Shown here piece by piece: positions 35,533 through 47,700 of a stretch of 64,000 nucleotides of DNA. The position numbers and the translations under genes are program-made. The DNA is from Capitella teleta (taxonomy: Eukaryota; Annelida; Polychaeta; Capitellidae), in assembly GCA_000328365.1 (NCBI GenBank), contig KB310317.1, forward strand, positions 441,678 to 505,677, in the 5' to 3' direction. The number at the start of each line of letters is the position of its first letter. The stretch's first letter is position 1. A model generated the notes under the pieces. The model saw nothing but the letters and a program-made list of their open reading frames with translations, was not told the origin of the DNA and ran no database searches.

Positions 35533-38158
35533 CTCCACTGAGAGAGTGGGGTAGGAGACTTGATTATTTTTTCTATCACTTTGAAGCTGCGAGTGGCTCA
35601 AAAATGACAATATATATGTTCTGTGCCTGAACCAGGCCTAAAATTTCATTTTTTACTTGTGTTGACCGTTAATGTGAAATCCTGTGTTGTGGCCCACACC
35701 TCTATCCAGGGTTCCAAGAACCTCCAGAGCCACGCCCATCAGTGCCTCTTGGGGTTTGGTAATTCGATATGTACTACCCTCAAAAGCTCAAATTGTCAGC
35801 GTTTCCATGTTTCATATCACTGATCTAGCTTCATCTTCTGTGGCATTCTGTTGCTGTTCTTTTAACTCCTTTAAGAATTGTGTTTTGTTTGACCAGGATT
35901 ATCAGGCAGGATTGGAATCGTGAGAGGTCTTCATGTGCTTAGGGCTCACATGGCTGAGTGCAGCGTAATCAGTAATCTTGCTCAATGATTGAAATCTTAG
36001 TTAGGATTTCCCTTGGAACAGAATTTGCATGATTTGTCTGAGCAGTCTAAATTCAGAGTATGCCACTATTGCCCACAAATACTCACTATCCATGAACTAC
36101 GTTTCCCCTGGGGGATAACTTGATACTAAATCTGTCACATTCACATTTTCACACTTAAACTCAAATTGAAAAGAATTCAAACAAAATCACAGATGCTCAA
36201 ATCATCCAAGAGCCTCAGATTGACCACTCCACTTGTTTGATTAACGTATCGTTATTCGTTAGAGCCACGGCCTCTGATAGTCAGCCCTCTCGGCTCTCCT
36301 GCTTAGTGCTGCTGCCCCATAATTCATGATTTGAAACTAGAGAAATCTGTATCAATTATGAAAGCCCATTGCACTGGAGGCTGGATATGCTGCCTACTGT
36401 GGTTACCATGGTTACGCTTACCATTCCAACACCCCCCCCGCATAAAACCCCTGTTGTCCCTCTGGCCCCCACTTATTCGCATTGTTCATTATTGGTTGTT
36501 GTCCTTTCTAGGCAATGGTTTGCTTTGATGGCAGTTGTTCATCCTGTAGATTGAGTTTTATTTGCTCTGTGTGCCAACTGCTGAGTGTTCGTTGAAACAC
36601 TCCATTACCCATTGATCAATTGCGATGAGCCTGCTGCCGATTGCATTAATAGCAGCATTGCTAATGTATCCACTGGGTACCTGTGTCCACCCAGTCAACC
36701 ACTGTGACGCCCATGCATTTTGGGGAAAACTCATTGATGGATTTGATGCGTTCATGACGTGGCCTTGCCTGCTTCATTACATTGTTACTGACACACACGA
36801 CAGTCTTGAATCCCCATAGATTTGGGATCTGCATTATATCGGCCCTATTATCTCCGAGTGCATTTTGGGTATTCTAGATTTCTTCATGACTGATATCAGT
36901 CTCTTGGGAAAGCCCGATCAGCTTGTCTTGATAGTAAAAAAGTGAGGTCATTTTCTGCACTATGAAATACCTCCAAGTGTGCGTGAGTTGCATTGCATTA
37001 GTGATTGGCTGAAGACGAAGACCTCTCCATTGCATTGTGTGTTTGAATAATCTCAACTCTTGTCTGTCTTGATTTGCCAATTCCTCCCTTGCATAATGCA
37101 CGGCATGCGATCAGATTCTATTGCGTCTTCAAGGCCTTTCCTTTGCTCAATTTATTCTGTGTTTTGTCTCAGTCATCAATGATCTTTCTCGGTGCTTATA
37201 AAAATAGACTTTTGCCTTCAACGTTATCTGTTCGTGCTTCTTCCTTCGCTGCCATTCATTTTCCTCTACAGTGGTTCCCGCATCGGATCAACTTGATTAA
37301 TATCCACAGGCTCGGATCTAGAGCATTGGCTGATAGATCAATCAATTTACCATTGCAAGAGGCCACCTGGGGCAGTTGGGCCTCCTTATCACTGTGTCAA
37401 CTTGTAGGTTCACGTTGATAAGAGTTATGCACCAGTCATAAAACTCCTAATGCTGCTGACTCATGCACAACATTGTACATGTTTGTAAACGTTTGTATAA
37501 TCATTACATGTAGTGCATTACCTATTGCATTATTCATGATGTCATGTACACATGTATGCATTAAACACAGGTATGCATGTACATTGTACGCGTTGTATTG
37601 ATTGATTGATGCTTATTCATGAGTTGTGAGGCCGTAAAGATGAGCTGATTAATTGAGCTGTGTGGACAATGAATGAAACGGACATTGGTCTCATGCAAGT
37701 TGGAATTATCGGTCAAAACACCCATTCTTCATTTATTTATTTTCTGAATAAGAGAATGACTGAATTCCTCCCTGGACTTTGATTTTTTTATCTCTGGACG
37801 TCCAGCATGGGTAGAATTATTATGAGCCAGTTACTCTGAGCTTCATGTCCCAAAGGAAACGTTTTCTTTGTGCTTGGTGAAGGCAGTCGGACTGAAGTTC
37901 ACTGAACCCTTTGTTGGGCTTTGTGTATTCTGAGGGTTCCTTTAAATTACATTTTTTCCCCAGTGCACACACTGATTACTTTGCCATCCATGGTATAACA
38001 CACTTGAAGTCTATTTATAGATACTCTTGTTTATTGACTCTGTTAGTACACAGTAGTATTATGTGACATAATCTAAATTGGAGATTTTCCCAATGAATGG
38101 TGTTGATTAGCGAGCGTGCTATCGATCAAGCGCGTTGACTCGTATCTCTCTTTTGCAG

Positions 38159-38316
38159 GATGAAGGGCAGTTTCATGTCGTCCGATGGCCTCGGCGTTGA
38201 TTACAAAGCCCTGCGCAACAGCCCGATGTTCACGCAGTACCTGGAACAGTGCAGGAGTCTGCAATACATGCATCTGGACGCATTGTCTGAGAACCAGCGT
38301 AAAGTGTTCTTCATTA
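38159..38316 (+). CDS. DUF547 gene, first recognised exon
   Basis: The acceptor is CTCTTTTGCAG. It encodes MKGSFMSSDG to KVFFI and ends in phase 1 at ATTA/GTATCC. The in-frame continuation past the donor hits TAG within three codons. Confidence 0.88.
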
Positions 38317-41300
38317 GTATCCTTTAGATCTGAATTGATTTTCATGTTAATGCAATTCTACTCCTGCAGCTGTGTGTTATATTATATTATATTAAATGAG
38401 CTGTGAGGTTTATGCGGATATTCTATCAAACAGATTTCACGCTAAGAGGGAAAAATGCAAGATTTATGTGTTCAACGTTGGAACCGAGTTGAATGAGTGT
38501 GAATCAATGTTTCGTCATAAAATACGTCCCAAGTGCGTCATGCATTCCTCTCCGGTTTTGCTCGGATGCATCTCATTGGTCTTGGCATACAATGCTGATT
38601 AGTTTGAGTTCATTACAATGCCCTTCATTTATTCTACTTCATTCCTGGGTTATTTCTGGAAATTCTCTTTATTTTCACTGAAAGAATTCACGGCAGAGCT
38701 GGATTTTGAACTATGTCGGTTAATCTGAATATAATTTTAAGGGGTTTCACCTCACACCAGCATTAGAAAAGGACATCTTTTGTTGGATAGTTGGTATCCC
38801 AAATTTGTATACGTCGGTGTTTGCACGCAATCAATGGCGTTTTGTACAGGTGGCCCCGTTTATAGAATGAGTATTATTCGGATCTGCTGACTCTTTTATA
38901 ATTTGCGCTCACGAAAACCTTTTCATTGAGGTCTTTGATGTGAAGCGCATTCAGGCAATTGTGGCTATAAATACATCACTTTTGGAATGGTTGATCACAA
39001 CAGATCGCTGTATTCTGAGGCAGCATTTGCAAATAACTGCTGTCATCGACCAAACAGTTGTGGGCGTTTTATTTTTCTTGAGCTTTAACAATGACTGACA
39101 TTTGTGACTCACTGGTCAGTAGATTAAGGTCAGCTTTGTGTGGTATATAATTTCATTATTTCGTCTTTTGGTCGTCATGAGTTTCCAACTTTGCATTCTA
39201 AATCTATGGCAAAGGTGTTCTGCTTGTTATTATACTATATATAGTACATGTAATTCGTTGCCTGAGCTTCTTACGTTTGTTTACCGTATATGCATTTCTT
39301 GACCATTGCTGCCAGATATTTACAATGCCCTCACGATTCATGGCCTGATTACATCAGAACTGCCCTCTTCCGTTCTGAGCATTCAACTGTTTTGGAAAAC
39401 GACCGCATACAACATTGGAGGCCACGTGTTCAGTTTGGATGAAATTGAACACGGCATTCTCAGAGGTGAGGCTGGTTTCGAACTTCTTTTATACGTTATT
39501 GAACCTCAACAGTCTCCTTGTATTTATAACAAGATGAATTACGCTGCTCTACTGCGTCACGTGACCTTTATTTTTTTTTTCTCACCAAGACCTTTCTAGT
39601 TCTATTCTTAGCAACTTTCCACCATTATATTACATGAGCATAATAATGGTGTGTTAAACATATAATGTATACTGAATGTTGAATGATAGTAAAATGAAAT
39701 CTCTAAATGAAAATTACCAATGACAACTTCCAATCAAGTGTGTTTCCTTGTCGTGTGAACTTAACGTCTTGTACTTTGACACTTTTCTTCTTTCTTTTCT
39801 TTTTCTAATTGTTGTCCTATTATGGATAAAAAATTGTCATGATGTGCGGATGTTTTTTCACGTCAGTCACGCAATCATGACCACATCTCTCATCACGGCG
39901 TCTGTCGACGATGATCCTCTCAGAGATTAATGACCATGAGATCATTCATGTCCTTCTTTGCGTGTGTCGCATTAATCCTCTGTTACACAATCAAACGAGG
40001 CGTCACGATGCAACTGAACTTGTATTGTCTTGTATTTTTATGGCTTTCTATGTCATCTGAATTATCTATCTCTGTCCATGAGGGTGTATGCATATGTAAT
40101 TATGTACACCTGTTATAATTAACAAGTGTAGCCAGCAAATCGATTGCCTGGAATTGGTTGATTGCACCTTGGTTAATACATGGATGTTCCCTGTAGCTCT
40201 CTGCATAACAAGCCGTAATTTGTAATTAGTGAGTCGTTTTGGGGTCATTGCCTGTCATCGCACACCATCCCACTACTCTAATTATGTATTTAAAATTTCA
40301 TTTCGGTCACATGGTTGCCTGTCACTGTCACAATGTTTAACCAAGCCATACTTCAAAAATATCGAGTTCTGAATTTGATTTCTGTTTGCCATAATCCAGG
40401 CAACCGGCCGCACCCTGCCTCCAAGACGGCTCCCTTTGGCAACGCTGACCCGCGTCTCAAGTTCATCTTGAAGGAAGTTGATCCACGCATACATTTCGCT
40501 CTCGTCTGTGGAGCCAAGGTGCCCCTCTCACTCCTCTTATATAAACATTTGAACCTCATTGTTCTCTCAGTCCTCGTTGCTATGGCAACGGTATGATCTA
40601 GTCTCTCTCTCTGGCTCATATGGTAGCGAGGGTCATATCAGTCTTGAGACTGCTTAACATGATCTTAATGGACCGCTGCCGTAATTATTCTCTTTTGCCT
40701 TCCCACAGTCTTGCCCAGCAATCCAAGTGTACACGGAGGAGAACATTGAGCAAGCGTTGCAGGGTGCCACGTCAGCATTCTGCTCAGAGGAGGTCAAGTG
40801 TTACACAATGCAGAAAGAGATTCATGTCTCAAAGATCTTTCAATGGTATCGCATAGACTTCGGAGGCAATGACGTCGAGGCTATAAGGTGAAATTGCAGC
40901 TCAACTTTTGTCCTATGTTGTCATATGTTAAATCTGTTTTGTTTCCGTGACTGTAATTAATGTGTCATCAACATTGAACAATTATAAAAACGAGTTAGTT
41001 GGGTGATTGTCTCGTCTTTTGCTCTTTAAGTGATGTCATAGATGACAGATTTCAAGGCTGATCAATAGTCATAAGTCATGCTGAGTTGAACACAGTGTTG
41101 ATGACTTGATGTCGCAATGTTTTATTATTGTCTGCTGTTTGATATGAATATTTCATTCCTATTACATTGCGTTTGTACCCGAACACATCAAAGTCAGACA
41201 AGCGACGCTGCAACATGCTTCACTCGACTCTGGTGCTTTGTTGACTGCACTTGGAACAGGAATTTTCTCCTCTCTTTTTTTATGATGTACATGTTCAGTT

Positions 41301-41560
41301 TTATTAGTTTTAATTAGGGATAATTGTATCATTGGTCGTGAATTTGTTCTGTTGCCTCCTCTATTTGAGACGGAGGAGGTTTTTGCGCAAGTGGTCTCCT
41401 CCAATGAATCGTTCTCTTATTTGCCTTTTGCAGGTGGACATTACCTTTCTTGGCAGCTGATAAACGCAAGGACCTGAAGAGTCTGCTGCACACTTTGGAG
41501 GAGAGAGGCATGGTGGATATCTCGTATCGCAAATATGACTGGAATCTCAACAAAATTTGA
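38160..41560 (+). CDS. DUF547 domain-containing protein (five exons)
   Basis: Exons 38160-38316, 39316-39465, 40400-40518, 40709-40887 and 41434-41560 total 732 nt, giving 243 aa. The product spans the DUF547 hallmarks in order: SSDGLGVDYKAL, LSENQRKVFFINIYNALTIHG, YNIGGHVFSLDEIEHGILRG, NADPRLKF, DPRIHFALVCGAKSCPAI and a WTLPFLAADKRKDL tail. DUF547 is widespread in bacteria, plants and invertebrates, sometimes fused to glutaredoxin or DEP domains, and its biochemical role is unknown. The first recognised exon enters with one base before an ATG. Translation may start there, but family members usually carry about 20 or more residues before this point, so an upstream coding exon is possible. The donor of exon 1 (A/GTATCC) is weak but restores the invariant FFINIYNAL. 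Confidence 0.92.
39316..39465 (+). CDS. DUF547 gene, second recognised exon
   Basis: The acceptor is TTGCTGCCAG and the donor AGAG/GTGAGG. It encodes NIYNALTIHGLI to IEHGILR, the core of the domain, with phase 1 at both ends. Confidence 0.93.
40400..40518 (+). CDS. DUF547 gene, third recognised exon
   Basis: The acceptor is CATAATCCAG and the donor CCAAG/GTGCCC. It encodes GNRPHPASK to HFALVCGAK, ending in phase 0. Confidence 0.93.
40576..40589. promoter_or_regulatory. RFX X-box-like site in DUF547 intron
   Basis: GTTGCTATGGCAAC fits the canonical X-box palindrome at both half sites. It lies 58 nt after the third recognised exon. Confidence 0.4.
40709..40887 (+). CDS. DUF547 gene, fourth recognised exon
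   Basis: The acceptor is TGCCTTCCCACAG and the donor ATAAG/GTGAAA. It encodes SCPAIQVYTEENIEQAL to FGGNDVEAI, ending in phase 2. Confidence 0.93.
41434..41560 (+). CDS. DUF547 gene, last exon
   Basis: The acceptor is TTTGCCTTTTGCAG. It encodes RWTLPFLAADKRKDLKSLL to KYDWNLNKI, then TGA. Confidence 0.92.
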
Positions 41561-42437
41561 TTGCCACCGTTTCGCTCGCATGACTTGCCTTTCCCTCTTC
41601 AGTATTCTGGGATCCTAGTCCCCGGTTATGTATAATATAAATGGGTTATGTAATTAGCGCCCTTTGGTGGGAGTTTTATCATTTTTCGTTTGTACAAGTC
41701 GAAATTTGTGAAATTTCAAATCACTTTTGTCTTCACATAATTGTTGTATCTAGTCACCTCTTTCTTTCATTCCTCTTCAGCAATACTTGGCTTGCCTTTC
41801 ATCAATATTCATATGCATGATTTGCTTAGCTCATGTTTTCTTTTTCTCTCAAATAAGACGATAAGACTTACAAAATTTTGCTTTGCTTTCGCTGCATATC
41901 ATAAAGGTTTTAAATTGTACTGTGTTGACATATCAATCCATTATGTGTAACTGTTCTCAATTTTATTTAATTTCTTTTTGTTTTTTCATTAACTGCCAGT
42001 GTTATTGTTCAATTTTTATTTTTTTTTAAGCATCTTGGTTTTGTTTGACTTTATTAATGTTCAGTTTTACAAACGCTGTCATAGCAAATTTCTGGTCGCT
42101 GGTTTTACACAAGATATTTGGAAAAATCTGCTTCATAAATACAGTTTCTGTCTCAAAATTGTGGCAGTTATTGTCAATTGCTGATTGATATCGCTGTAAA
42201 ATATTCAGATGTGCTGAGTCAAAGTAGCAAAATAATTGAATTGCAACAGAAAAATTGTCACAAGATTACAGGAGCAGAAGAAAAACCCTCACTTGTTTAT
42301 GCGTTTGTGAAGAATCCTTTTGATCCAAGCGAATTTGGTCCGCACTTTTTTCTTCCTTCGTATAATTCCAGATTTCTGGTTTGGATTTCTCTTTCGCAAA
42401 AAATACTGGATGATTACGGCAAGCTGTTATCTGGTAC

Positions 42438-42443
42438 AATAAA
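42438..42443 (+). terminator. candidate polyadenylation signal AATAAA (DUF547 gene)
   Basis: AATAAA about 880 nt after the stop. Another at 42910-42915 is an alternative. Confidence 0.3.
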
Positions 42444-44293
42444 TTGCAGATAAATTGAAATCTGTATGTCTAGTTTATGGCCTTAATATTGAATTTCCTC
42501 ATGCACTGTACACAAGGCAGTGCAGGCATGTGTGTCTACAGCATGTATTCAACTCAATCCACTTGAAATATTACTTTTCTGCACCTGAAATTCAAAAGAA
42601 ACATCTCTGCTGTCTTCCTGTGAGTGTTTTTTTTGTGTGTTTGTTTTTTGTTTTTTTTTTGCTGTGTCATTTTGTTTCTGATATTCAACAATAGTTCCCG
42701 CGTAGCCTTTTTGTAGAGCCTAAGATTGCCATATTGTGTCCGATATTCCTTTGTTATGATGTGGCTGTTGTACGTGAATCGCAAGCAAGCGGCTGGTTTT
42801 CTTTATTTTTACTCCCTAGAGTTTTGTAAGAGTATTATTCAGTTCATTATTATACGTGTTGATTTTTTTTCTTCATTGTTTCAATAATTAAACGTTGTTC
42901 TGATTTGCTAATAAAATTGTTTTCGCTCTCTAATCAGTTTGGAATTAATTTTAATTTTAACTCCTGTCTGGATATTTTATCAGACAGAAAGATAAGGCTC
43001 TGATGAGAACTATCAGCTGTAAAGTTATATTATAACTGTGCACCTACAATAGATGTACATTTACAGGCAGTAGCCAGTTGGCTAATTAACATTCCATTGG
43101 GTCTGAGAGACAAGATATAAAAGTGTAATGCGTTATGTTCATGATTATTCTTCCACTACATGATGGCCGCTTCCTATACGTTATGATTATGCACGCATTT
43201 GGATCGTAATTTTAGAAAACGACTTCAACAGCAACGACCAGTCCACCACTCAAAACTATGAATGGATGATGTACCATAGAAGTACTAGAATGACTGGGCA
43301 TTTTTTAAGCGCCCATTCACAGTCGCTTGGAATTTAAGGAGATTTTATAGCATAAAGCACCAGCAAGTTCGAGTTGTTCGTACTTCGTATGGCGAAGTCC
43401 CGTTAATTCTGACCGATCACGTGACCCTTATAAGCATTCTTGTTACTGCTTTATATTTCTATAGAATATTATTCCTATGTACCTAATTTCTATGTACACA
43501 TATCAGCGCACGACCAACATTCAAACTGCATTTTATAACAAAGTCAACGGCATTAGTTGAAGAACTTGTATAACTGCCAATGTACAGAGATCCAATTATT
43601 TGAAAACATAATAAGGCGTTGAGAGAGCAAACATGCGTATCAATTTGTCCGCAATGGACTTTCTGGAGATTATTCGCAGATGAATCATAAAATGATTTCT
43701 TCGTATCACGTATGTTTTCACGTCACTCAATTGAAAGCCAAATGGATCTATAACTCGATTGATATTCCTACTTTTTATTAGATTTTTGTTATCCCACATT
43801 ATTTTGGAAATCGAATTTTGTAACACCCATTTGGAAATTGGGTGCTATCTAATGCACTAAATGCAATCTCTTGAAGAAGATACCTTAACCTTATGCACTG
43901 TGAACAGCCTATCACCTAAGTGATTCGCTTTTGCTTGTTCTTTTCTCAGAATGCAGAGTCCAAGATTGAAAAAAAAAGGACCAAATTTTTTTTATTGTGT
44001 AAATATTCAATATAATGCATTTTACACATGAATAAAAATGGTTAATTTCATAATACAATATAATATATCGAAGACTATTAGTAAAAATGACAAAGTAATT
44101 ATTCATGCGTCTACAAAGAAACATAGAACACACATTTCTGCCCGCCTTGTATCCGCGCTCAAAACTCACAGACCTAAAATTCAATGAGTGCAAAATAATT
44201 GAAAACATAATCTGAAAAAAAGTACTGTAAGCAGTATATACTAAATAACTAAATATTCAATTTAAATTGCACTAAGTTCTGATGATAAGTGTT

Positions 44294-44324
<31 letters not shown>

Positions 44325-44486
44325 CTCATATTTACAATTAAAAAAACAAAATGTGAAAAGAAACCCAAGAAAATTGTGATATTAAAGATGTGTGTGAAAT
44401 GAACATATATACATGATTCTATTGGTAGTTACGCTTAATAATATCATGAAAGTAGCGGCTGTTCCTCGTTTTGATTAAAAGCGCGT

Positions 44487-44492
44487 TTTATT
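44487..44492 (-). terminator. candidate polyadenylation signal AATAAA (delta-catenin)
   Basis: AATAAA on the minus strand about 95 nt past the stop. Another lies only 6 nt past the stop (44575-44580). Either or neither may be used. Confidence 0.4.
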
Positions 44493-44586
44493 TTCATACA
44501 TTGTACCACACTCACACTCACAAGAACACACGCGGAGGAATTGGAAGCACAACGTAGTCCCCCAGTGCAGTTAATTTATTCACGCT

Positions 44587-44721
44587 TCACACCCAAGAGT
44601 CGGCCCCTCCTGGAAGAGGAGCAGAGCCGTCCTGACCTTCGACATCACGCCTGCTGCCGGATTGGTCTTTGTTGACGCGTGCGTACAGTGGCTCCCCTCC
44701 GTCTGCTACGTCATCAGGACC
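44587..44721 (-). CDS. delta-catenin last exon with DSWV PDZ ligand
   Basis: The acceptor is TTGTTTGCAG. It encodes GPDDVADGGEPLYARVN to GGADSWV, then TGA. The DSWV class PDZ-binding end is diagnostic of the delta-catenin/ARVCF/p0071 branch. Confidence 0.97.
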   Translation of the reverse strand, partial: GPDDVADGGEPLYARVNKDQSGSRRDVEGQDGSAPLPGGADSWV

Positions 44722-47700
44722 CTGCAAACAAGACAAAATCTGACATGCCAGGTGAGAATCCAGCAGCATTGCGTCAACATCAAGTTAAAAGAAGCTAGCG
44801 CGGTAATTAAATCAATAAAAATATATGTGTCCGATTATTCTATTCAAGACTCACGGTTGAGGAAAGATTAGGAGGGAAGATAGCGACGCCACCTGGTGGC
44901 GGTCTGAAGTCGTCTTTCCTGCGGGAGTAAGGGTCTTCATCCGCGTACATGACGCCCCGGTCATCGGGGTAGGGATCTTGACCCCTCTGCTGCTGCTCCG
45001 AGTAAGAGCCCCGCTGCTCAGGGTAAAGGTCAGGGGGTGCACCACGCTGGTGCTCAGAGTAAAGGTCAGGGTTCACTGGGTACGACTCATTCTGGAACTG
45101 ATCCTGATCTCTGTAGGCGTCATAATCAGCGCGCTGGGGCGGGTACTCCCCTCGTGAATCATACGCATTCTCGTTATAGTGATTGAGGTTCTGCATGGGC
45201 ACGTTCTCCCGTGATCCGTACGTATCTGCAAACAGGAAGCAATAGTTTGGTCGATTGGCATCAGAGGACGGACGTACCCTGTCGGTTGACTGTTCCCTCC
45301 ATGTAGCCAGGGGGCATATTGTTGGGCTGCCTGGTCACATGAGGCAGTGTGTGCTCATTGTAGCCGGCCAGCGTCGGTCCACTTTGGTCCATGCGAGGTC
45401 TGTGCAGAGTGTTCTCTGCGCTGACAGGAGGAGACTTTCCGGTCGTTCTGGGAGAGAATTCGTGATGAAAACTCAACCAAGAGGGGGAATAATTCACTTA
45501 CTTGCCACCAGGGGGAGCAGGCCTGGTGAGGAAGTCTTGCTGGGTGAGATTGCGCGCCTTGTACGGACCATGCAGTTCAGGGTAATTCCACATCTTCTGC
45601 AGGAGTGACGATGCAAAATTGACTACTTTCCTCGTGAATCTCTCCTTCGGTGCTTTATGTACAACAAACACTAAACTCTCAACTCCGCCCAGCTTCAACA
45701 GAGTCCTGAATAATACATAAATATTCAAATAAAATAATTTTATAAATTTATACGCGAACTCACGATGCAAATTCCAGGTTGTTCTTGATGACTTCATAGA
45801 GCGCGACCAGAACGGAACAAAGCGTTTGATCCGTGACGGGATATTCGCGGAGACGCAAGGGATCGGTTGGTGGCAGCTTCTGGCACAGCTCAGTCATGGC
45901 GTACTTGCCAATGAGTTCCTTATTACGAGGGTCCAGCGCAAGGTTCCTCAAAGCCATCGCGGCTGAACACACAACGCGATCTGCCTCCAAATTGAGCAGT
46001 TCCACAATCACTGGCAGTCCTTTCTCCTTGCGGAAAGCACCGCGGAATATCTCAGCCGGCTGAAAAACGAGTCAATGAAGAAGCAAACTGAGTTGCTAGG
46101 TAAACAAACCTCCCACTCGCAGGCGGCCAGGTTCTGCACAGCACCTGCTGCTGCCTCTAAAGTCTCAGGGTTTGTGCATTCCCGCAACAGTGGAAGGTAG
46201 ACACGCGTGATGCTCTCGTGCCAGAGCAGTTCTTGGCCTTTAGGGTTTGCGCTGGATGAGTAGGGAACGGGAGTGGCAGTTGAATGACCTCCTTTGTCTT
46301 TCTTCTTTTTGCTCTTGCTGTCGTTGCTTCCGCCAAAACATCCAGTCGAGTCACCTGCGTTCCATGAAAAAAAAGCGTTAAAAATGGCCGAATTTACAAT
46401 TACGGGAAAATAAAGCAATCTGCAGGTGCGGGATCATTATCATTTTGCAATCAAAACATTTTTCCAGGAAAAAAAAATCTCATTTGAAAATTGTTGGGAG
46501 TGAAGGAAAAAATTGGTGCAGATTCATTGTGGGTTTGATTTAAAATTTTCGGTGAAATCAAATTTTGAAGAAAAAATTTCTTAAACTTTTTTGCATTTTT
46601 TTTTTTGGGCAGGAGTAAAAAGCCGATGGGGTGGGTACGTGTATTCCTCAAACACTCACTGTTTCCATCCTTGGATTTCTTTTTATTTTTACTAGACTTA
46701 ACATCCTGTTCTGATATTCAACATAACAGAAGAAAAAAAAAAACACACACAAAATGAAACATTTCGTTGAGGGAGTGTAATATAATTCAGCACCTTTTGC
46801 GGCGCCGTTCTTTGCCGCTCGGCTGCGATTCTTCAAATAATCTTTGTCCTGAACTTCTTGGCAGGCGAAGCTGAGATTTCTTAAAATGCAAACGCAATTC
46901 TCAACGGACTTGTTGTCCATGCCGTTATTGCCAATGGCGGCTTTGATCGTGTGTAGAATCGCTTCCACTAAACCAGAACACTCTCGGATCTTATTGCGAG
47001 CGTAGACCCCGTCAGAACTGATATTCCTGCGATAAACAAAAGAAATAAGCAAACTTTTGATATAAACAACAACGGTTTACCGTAGAACGCCCGATCCGTT
47101 GCGGAATACGGTTGACCAATAAACGTCTCTGGGTTGGTTTCGAGATTCTGGATCGAACCCTGAGTGAGGGACGATGACGCAATCAACCAGCACCCGCAGC
47201 CCTTCGTCAATGATGGCTTTCTTCAGCTCTTGGCATGATGACAGATTCCACAAAATGCCCGTCACCAGCTCCTTGACATCGTTGTCTGGAGTGCGCCTCA
47301 AAAGCCGAACGAGAGCGGGAATGCCGCCTGCATTCTTGATCGCTCGCTGCAAAACACTTCATTACACACACGCACATCTACCAAGACATCCTCAAAACAA
47401 ACCTTGTTCTCATCATTAGATTTACCATATGAGAGATTACGCAATGCTCCGCATGCCGATCTGTGTACCTCAGGAACTGCATTGCCAACCAGCTCCACCA
47501 AGACAGGGATGCCGCCCAGAGCCCTCGAAGAAAGAGAAGCCTCGATAACCACAATGCACATGAAGAGCAAGGGGACTCACCTGGTCTTGGCTTTGGTGGC
47601 GTCATCCATGTAACACAAATGCTGAAGGTAGGCTGCTGCGTTAGCCTTGGTTGCCTCATTCGGAGAACCAAGGAATTCTATGACCTCTGGAAGGTCAGGG

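Larger units (their letters stand above)
33194..38158. other. upstream flank of the DUF547 gene
   Basis: 33256-33760 is extremely AT-rich with inverted repeats (ATTCAATTCAAAT at 33630-33642 and its complement at 33679-33691). X-box-like sites occur at 34379 and 36402. CCAAT-type boxes (TGATTGGCTG, ACCAATCAGC) lie near 34903-34950, and a CRE palindrome at 35517-35532. A 5' exon of the DUF547 gene should lie here or further upstream, but I could not define one. Confidence 0.4.
41561..44586. other. intergenic region between convergent DUF547 and delta-catenin genes
   Basis: It should hold both 3'UTRs. A poly-A run lies at about 44294-44319. A plus-strand frame at 42178-42453 (91 aa) sits within the likely 3'UTR and has no recognised domain. 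No further gene seen. Confidence 0.55.
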
